This document shows, in pieces, positions 15,648 to 17,997 of a DNA stretch of 17,997 nucleotides (position 1 is its first letter; every line of letters begins with the position of its first letter). The notes below the pieces were generated by a model. The model did no database searches. It had not been told where the DNA came from and was given only the letters and a program-made list of their open reading frames with translations. Origin of the DNA: an uncultured beta proteobacterium (GTDB taxonomy: Bacteria; Pseudomonadota; Gammaproteobacteria; Burkholderiales; SG8-39); the NCBI GenBank assembly GCA_902826155.1, contig CADEDU010000087.1, positions 12,791 through 30,787 of the forward strand, written 5' to 3'. The translations under genes and the position numbers were made by a program.

Positions 15648-15677
15648 TCAGTCACTTATTGTTTTTCCTGTGACTGA
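15648..15677 (-). promoter_or_regulatory. 8-base palindromic dyad before the Slam-like gene
   Basis: TCAGTCAC (15648-15655) and GTGACTGA (15670-15677) are perfect inverted copies around a 14-base AT-rich centre. The dyad ends 19 bases before the ATG. It could be the operator of an unknown repressor, a hairpin ending the dnaJ transcript (only a short TTTA follows on the minus strand), or both. Confidence 0.45.
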
Positions 15678-15785
15678 GACGGAAGACTAATTGAAGATTC
15701 TGTAACTCCGCTAGTGCTATTTCCTCGGCCCGCCCGACCCACCTTGGGGCGCCGTGACCTCCTCCACGGCTCGCGCCGCGCGCGA

Positions 15786-16907
15786 CTACGAGGCGAAGAA
15801 ATCCTTCACCCGGTCCATCCAGGTCTTGGCGCGGGGGTTGTGGCGCTCTGCGTGAGTGCGCGTGATGGCGTCGAACTCGCGCAGCAGGTCGCGCTGTTTT
15901 TCGTTGAGATTGATCGGCGTCTCCAGCACCACGTGGCACAGCAGATCGCCCGGATGGGCCGAACGCAACCCCTTGATGCCCTTGCCGCGCAACCGGAAGG
16001 TGCGGCCGGTCTGAGTCTCGGAGGGGATCTTGATCTTCGCCGAACCATCGAGGGTCGGAATCTCGATCTCACCGCCGAGTGCTGCGGTCGCGAAGCTCAC
16101 CGGCATCTCGCAGTGCAGATCGTCGCGATCACGCTGGAACACCGGGTGCTCCTTGATCGAAATCTGCACGTAGAGATCGCCGGTCGGTCCGCCGTTCACG
16201 CCGGCCTCGCCACCACCGGAGTGACGGATGCGATCGCCGTCGTCGATGCCGGCGGGGATCTTCACCGAGAGGGTCTTCTGCGACTTCACGCGCCCGGCTC
16301 CGTGGCAGGTGCCGCACGGATCGGTGATCACCTTGCCCGCACCACGACAGTTCGGACAGGTCTGCTGCAGCGAGAAGAAACCCTGTGATACGCGCACTTG
16401 GCCCGCGCCGTTGCAGGTCGAGCATGTCTTGGCTTGCGTGCCGGGCTTGGCGCCGCTGCCATGGCAGGTTCCGCACTCTTCGGCAGTCGGGATTCGAATC
16501 TTGGTTTCGGTGCCGCGCGCGGCTTCCTCGAGGGTGATCTCGAGGTTGTAGCGCAGGTCGGCCCCGCGAAATACGTTCGAGCGACCGCCGCGCTGCGCGC
16601 CGAAGATCTCCCCGAAGATGTCGCCGAACGCTTCGGCGAAGCCGCCGCTGAATCCTGGCCCGCCCGCGGCGGCCTGCGGATCGACACCGGCGTGACCGAA
16701 GCGATCGTAGGCCGCGCGCTTGTTCTCGTCGGAGAGGATTTCGTAGGCTTCCTTGCCCTCCTTGAATTTCTCTTCGGAGGCCTTGTCGTCCGGATTGCGG
16801 TCAGGGTGGAACTTCATCGCGAGCTTGCGATAGGCCTTCTTGATCGCGTCGTCGTCCGCGTCGCGATTGAGCCCCAGCACTTCGTAGTAGTCGCGTTTAG
16901 TCGCCAT
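15786..16907 (-). CDS. dnaJ: Chaperone protein DnaJ
   Basis: DnaJ delivers unfolded proteins to DnaK and stimulates its ATPase. The 373-residue protein has the J domain with HPD at 34-36, a Gly/Phe-rich region (about 75-108), and four CxxCxGxG zinc repeats with cysteines at 145/148, 162/165, 184/187 and 198/201. The C-terminal client-binding domains follow. The length and all catalytic and zinc residues are normal. It lies 140 bases downstream of dnaK on the same strand, with two inverted repeats between them. The Shine-Dalgarno is weak. Confidence 0.98.
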   Translation of the reverse strand: MATKRDYYEVLGLNRDADDDAIKKAYRKLAMKFHPDRNPDDKASEEKFKEGKEAYEILSDENKRAAYDRFGHAGVDPQAAAGGPGFSGGFAEAFGDIFGEIFGAQRGGRSNVFRGADLRYNLEITLEEAARGTETKIRIPTAEECGTCHGSGAKPGTQAKTCSTCNGAGQVRVSQGFFSLQQTCPNCRGAGKVITDPCGTCHGAGRVKSQKTLSVKIPAGIDDGDRIRHSGGGEAGVNGGPTGDLYVQISIKEHPVFQRDRDDLHCEMPVSFATAALGGEIEIPTLDGSAKIKIPSETQTGRTFRLRGKGIKGLRSAHPGDLLCHVVLETPINLNEKQRDLLREFDAITRTHAERHNPRAKTWMDRVKDFFAS

Positions 16908-16935
16908 CTTCGGTCAGGATCCCACTCACGCAAAC

Positions 16936-16981
16936 GGCCGAGTTGAGCGTCGCTGTTTCATCCCGACGCTCGAACTCGGCC
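16936..16981 (-). repeat. Long 17-base-pair hairpin between dnaK and dnaJ
   Basis: GGCCGAGTTGAGCGTCG (16936-16952) pairs with CGACGCTCGAACTCGGCC (16964-16981) with a single bulged base; the loop is 11 bases. On the minus strand only GTTTG follows, so it is a poor intrinsic terminator. It may lower dnaJ relative to dnaK, guide mRNA processing, or be a dispersed palindromic repeat. Confidence 0.75.
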
Positions 16982-16988
16982 AGTTAGG

Positions 16989-17046
16989 ACGTCATGCGCG
17001 ACGCCCATCCTCAGCCCATCAGCACGGCCTCACCCGCGCATGACGT
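16989..17046 (-). repeat. 12-base perfect inverted repeat directly behind dnaK
   Basis: ACGTCATGCGCG (16989-17000) and CGCGCATGACGT (17035-17046) are perfect inverted copies around a 34-base centre. The repeat begins one base after the dnaK stop. Together with the hairpin at 16936-16981 it fills nearly the whole gap. Confidence 0.7.
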
Positions 17047-17047
17047 T

Positions 17048-17997
<950 letters not shown>

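Overview
The window is a GC-rich, gene-dense stretch of a betaproteobacterial chromosome. Three blocks of gene order support this: a trp-accD-folC-dedD-cvpA-purF-metZ block, a cysS / TPR protein / ppiA / ppiB / lpxH block, and a dnaK-dnaJ pair. The exact order or family cannot be read from the window. Almost everything is housekeeping. The accessory interest lies in an orphan DNA methyltransferase, a 406-base gap before metZ, a secreted-protein pair, and inverted repeats between genes.

Bases 1-8430 (+ strand): the last codons of a gene that is probably trpB, a beta-class DNA methyltransferase whose end overlaps trpA, then accD, folC, a SPOR-domain protein (dedD), cvpA, purF and metZ. These cover tryptophan, malonyl-CoA, folate, purine and methionine synthesis, plus one cell-division protein. 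The purF-metZ gap is not empty. It holds stem structures behind purF, a promoter with a perfect -35 box, and directly at the predicted transcript start a sequence that fits the SAM-II riboswitch pseudoknot. A folded leader and a possible 25-codon ORF follow before metZ.

Bases 8482-10968 (- strand) read TPR protein, periplasmic cyclophilin (ppiA), cytoplasmic cyclophilin (ppiB) and lpxH as one compact unit, transcribed away from cysS (+, 11106-12512). The two units share a short divergent region with an extended -10 promoter on each strand.

Bases 12525-17997 (- strand) read dnaK (cut by the window end), dnaJ, a TPR plus outer-membrane-barrel protein of the Slam/DUF560 type, and a secreted FecR-domain protein whose C-terminal part looks like a TbpB-type barrel. 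The last two look like a secretion pore and its substrate. The dnaK-dnaJ gap holds two long inverted repeats.

The observations most worth following are the SAM-II-type element and its unusual distance from metZ, the Slam-like/FecR-barrel pair, and the orphan methyltransferase inside the trp operon. No transposon, phage gene, CRISPR array, rRNA or convincing tRNA was seen.
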